Shown: in pieces, positions 50,485 through 51,195 of the stretch
Numbering within the stretch: position 1 is the stretch's first letter
Layout of the letters: each line of letters starts with the position of its first letter
DNA from: Prevotella sp.
GTDB taxonomy: Bacteria; Bacteroidota; Bacteroidia; Bacteroidales; Bacteroidaceae
Direction of reading: 5' to 3'
NCBI GenBank assembly: GCA_017483805.1
Contig: JAFUUL010000143.1
Span: 1-51,195 of the forward strand
Length of the DNA: 51,195 bases
Position numbers and translations under genes: made by a program
Notes under the pieces: generated by a model
What the model was told of the DNA's origin: nothing
The model's database searches: none
What the model saw: the letters and a program-made list of their open reading frames with translations, nothing else

Positions 50485-51090
50485 ATGATACTACCTGGAA
50501 CAGACCTGAAATACATGATCCACGCATACGTGCCTGGCTTCCAGATGGCCTACGACGACTTCACACTGGAGGTGAAAGACGGTTTCGGCAGGACACGCAT
50601 GCAGATGTCCCGCGCCGACATGACGCACGACGACCAGGGGCGCTTCATGCTCCTGATGCCCAACGTGCAGGTCGGCACCTACTACGGCGTGCTGACGGCA
50701 CGCGCCAGCGACGACGACTTCCCCGGCGGCCACCGCAACACCAAGGTGCAGGCACTGATCTGCGTCGTGGGAACGGACGGCGGCGCACGCCCCTCGCCGG
50801 GCATGAACACCTACAGGTGCGACGAGGCCTATGTGCGCTTCGAGCGGGTCTACGGGCCGCCGATACCAGCCACGGACGGCCTGCGCGAGTTGGTGCGCGA
50901 AATGGTGGCCGACGCCATGCACGACACCGCCCCGGTGGCCGGACTGGAAACCGGCAGCGTGACCAGTGAGCACATCAAGGACGGCACCATAGGCATGGAA
51001 GACCTGTCGCCGGAAGCGCGCGAGGCCATGGAGAACCAGTTCGCCACCGAAGACGACGTGCGCCATTTGCTCGGCCTCCCAGACAACTAA
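50485..51090 (+). CDS. Phage tail-tip / structural protein
   Basis: A 201-residue product starting MILPGTDLKYMIHAYVPG. An N-terminal beta-sandwich-like domain (FTLEVKDGFGRTRMQMSR) and a helical C-terminus (ELVREMVADAMHDTAPVA). The linker GSVTSEHIKDGTIGMEDL resembles tail-fibre sequences. It probably belongs to the tail tip or adsorption apparatus. Confidence 0.6.
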   Translation: MILPGTDLKYMIHAYVPGFQMAYDDFTLEVKDGFGRTRMQMSRADMTHDDQGRFMLLMPNVQVGTYYGVLTARASDDDFPGGHRNTKVQALICVVGTDGGARPSPGMNTYRCDEAYVRFERVYGPPIPATDGLRELVREMVADAMHDTAPVAGLETGSVTSEHIKDGTIGMEDLSPEAREAMENQFATEDDVRHLLGLPDN

Positions 51091-51094
51091 GGCT

Positions 51095-51122
51095 GTCACC
51101 TATGCCGCTATACCATAGCGGC
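51095..51122 (-). repeat. 28-nt hairpin-tail element, copy 23, reversed orientation
   Basis: On the minus strand: arms GCCGCTAT/ATAGCGGC, loop GGT, tail ATAGGTGAC. It is the only copy in this orientation and lies after the gene ending at 51090. Confidence 0.75.
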
Positions 51123-51174
51123 CATATCAGCATAAGTTCACATTTATATTAACCATCAAAACCAAAGAAGCATT

Positions 51175-51195
51175 ATGGCAAAAACCAATGCAAAC
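51175..51195 (+). CDS. Start of a further gene, truncated by the window
   Basis: ATG at 51175 followed by MAKTNAN up to the last base. An A-rich leader (AACCAAAGAAGCATT) precedes it as for other late genes. Nothing can be said about its product. Confidence 0.6.

Noticed and set aside
40597-51090. Diversity-generating retroelement near the tail-fibre genes
   Set aside because: No reverse transcriptase gene or template/variable repeat pair seen in the window.

Overview
The window is a temperate tailed (siphovirus-type) phage genome of a Bacteroidales host (Prevotella/Bacteroides-like), almost certainly a prophage whose right end lies outside the window. Bacteroidetes origin is suggested by TAnnTTTG-type -7 promoter boxes, mostly weak Shine-Dalgarno sequences, Bacteroidales-style tyrosine recombinases and a Bacteroidetes-type lipoprotein signal. 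Three tRNA genes (Lys-CTT, Thr-CGT, Gly-CCC) at 3-296 look like host chromosome. The phage starts just downstream of tRNA-Gly with an integrase.

Layout. 463-3122: two tyrosine recombinases facing each other with a small coiled-coil gene between them. 3256-13142: a leftward early/accessory block of about 17 small, mostly unrecognised genes, including an M20/M28-like metallopeptidase and a long gene interrupted by one in-frame TGA. It ends at a terminator at 3171-3210. 13143-14367: a non-coding control region with three repeat families and a rightward promoter. 14368-18846: a rightward replication operon (coiled coil, D5/SF3 helicase, RuvC-like resolvase, small zinc proteins). 18855-25912: a leftward packaging operon (large terminase, portal, probable small terminase, HTH protein, Gly-rich protein), with a structured RNA encoded on the opposite strand at 21813-21949. 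25983-26032: overlapping back-to-back promoters. 26126-51195: a rightward late operon: an initiator-like tRNA, scaffold, decoration protein, major capsid, four connector/neck genes, tail tube, frameshifted tail chaperone G/GT, a reversed lipoprotein 'moron' gene, a 2325-residue tape measure, a distal tail protein, a 2552-residue tail hub/fibre with an S74 autoprocessing domain, further tail-tip genes, and the first codons of a gene cut by the window edge.

The strongest candidate for something undescribed is a dispersed 28-nt element, present in about 23 copies: an 8-bp hairpin whose arms covary, a 3-nt loop, and a 9-nt tail AKACNGRAC. It sits at gene boundaries in every module and keeps the same DNA orientation whatever the direction of transcription, except for the last copy. 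Other notable items are the pseudoknotted RNA at 21813-21949, the phage-encoded initiator-like tRNA (C1.A72 mismatch, CAT anticodon), the in-frame TGA at 8975, and the stereotyped hairpin/leader that separates nearly every gene of the leftward operon.
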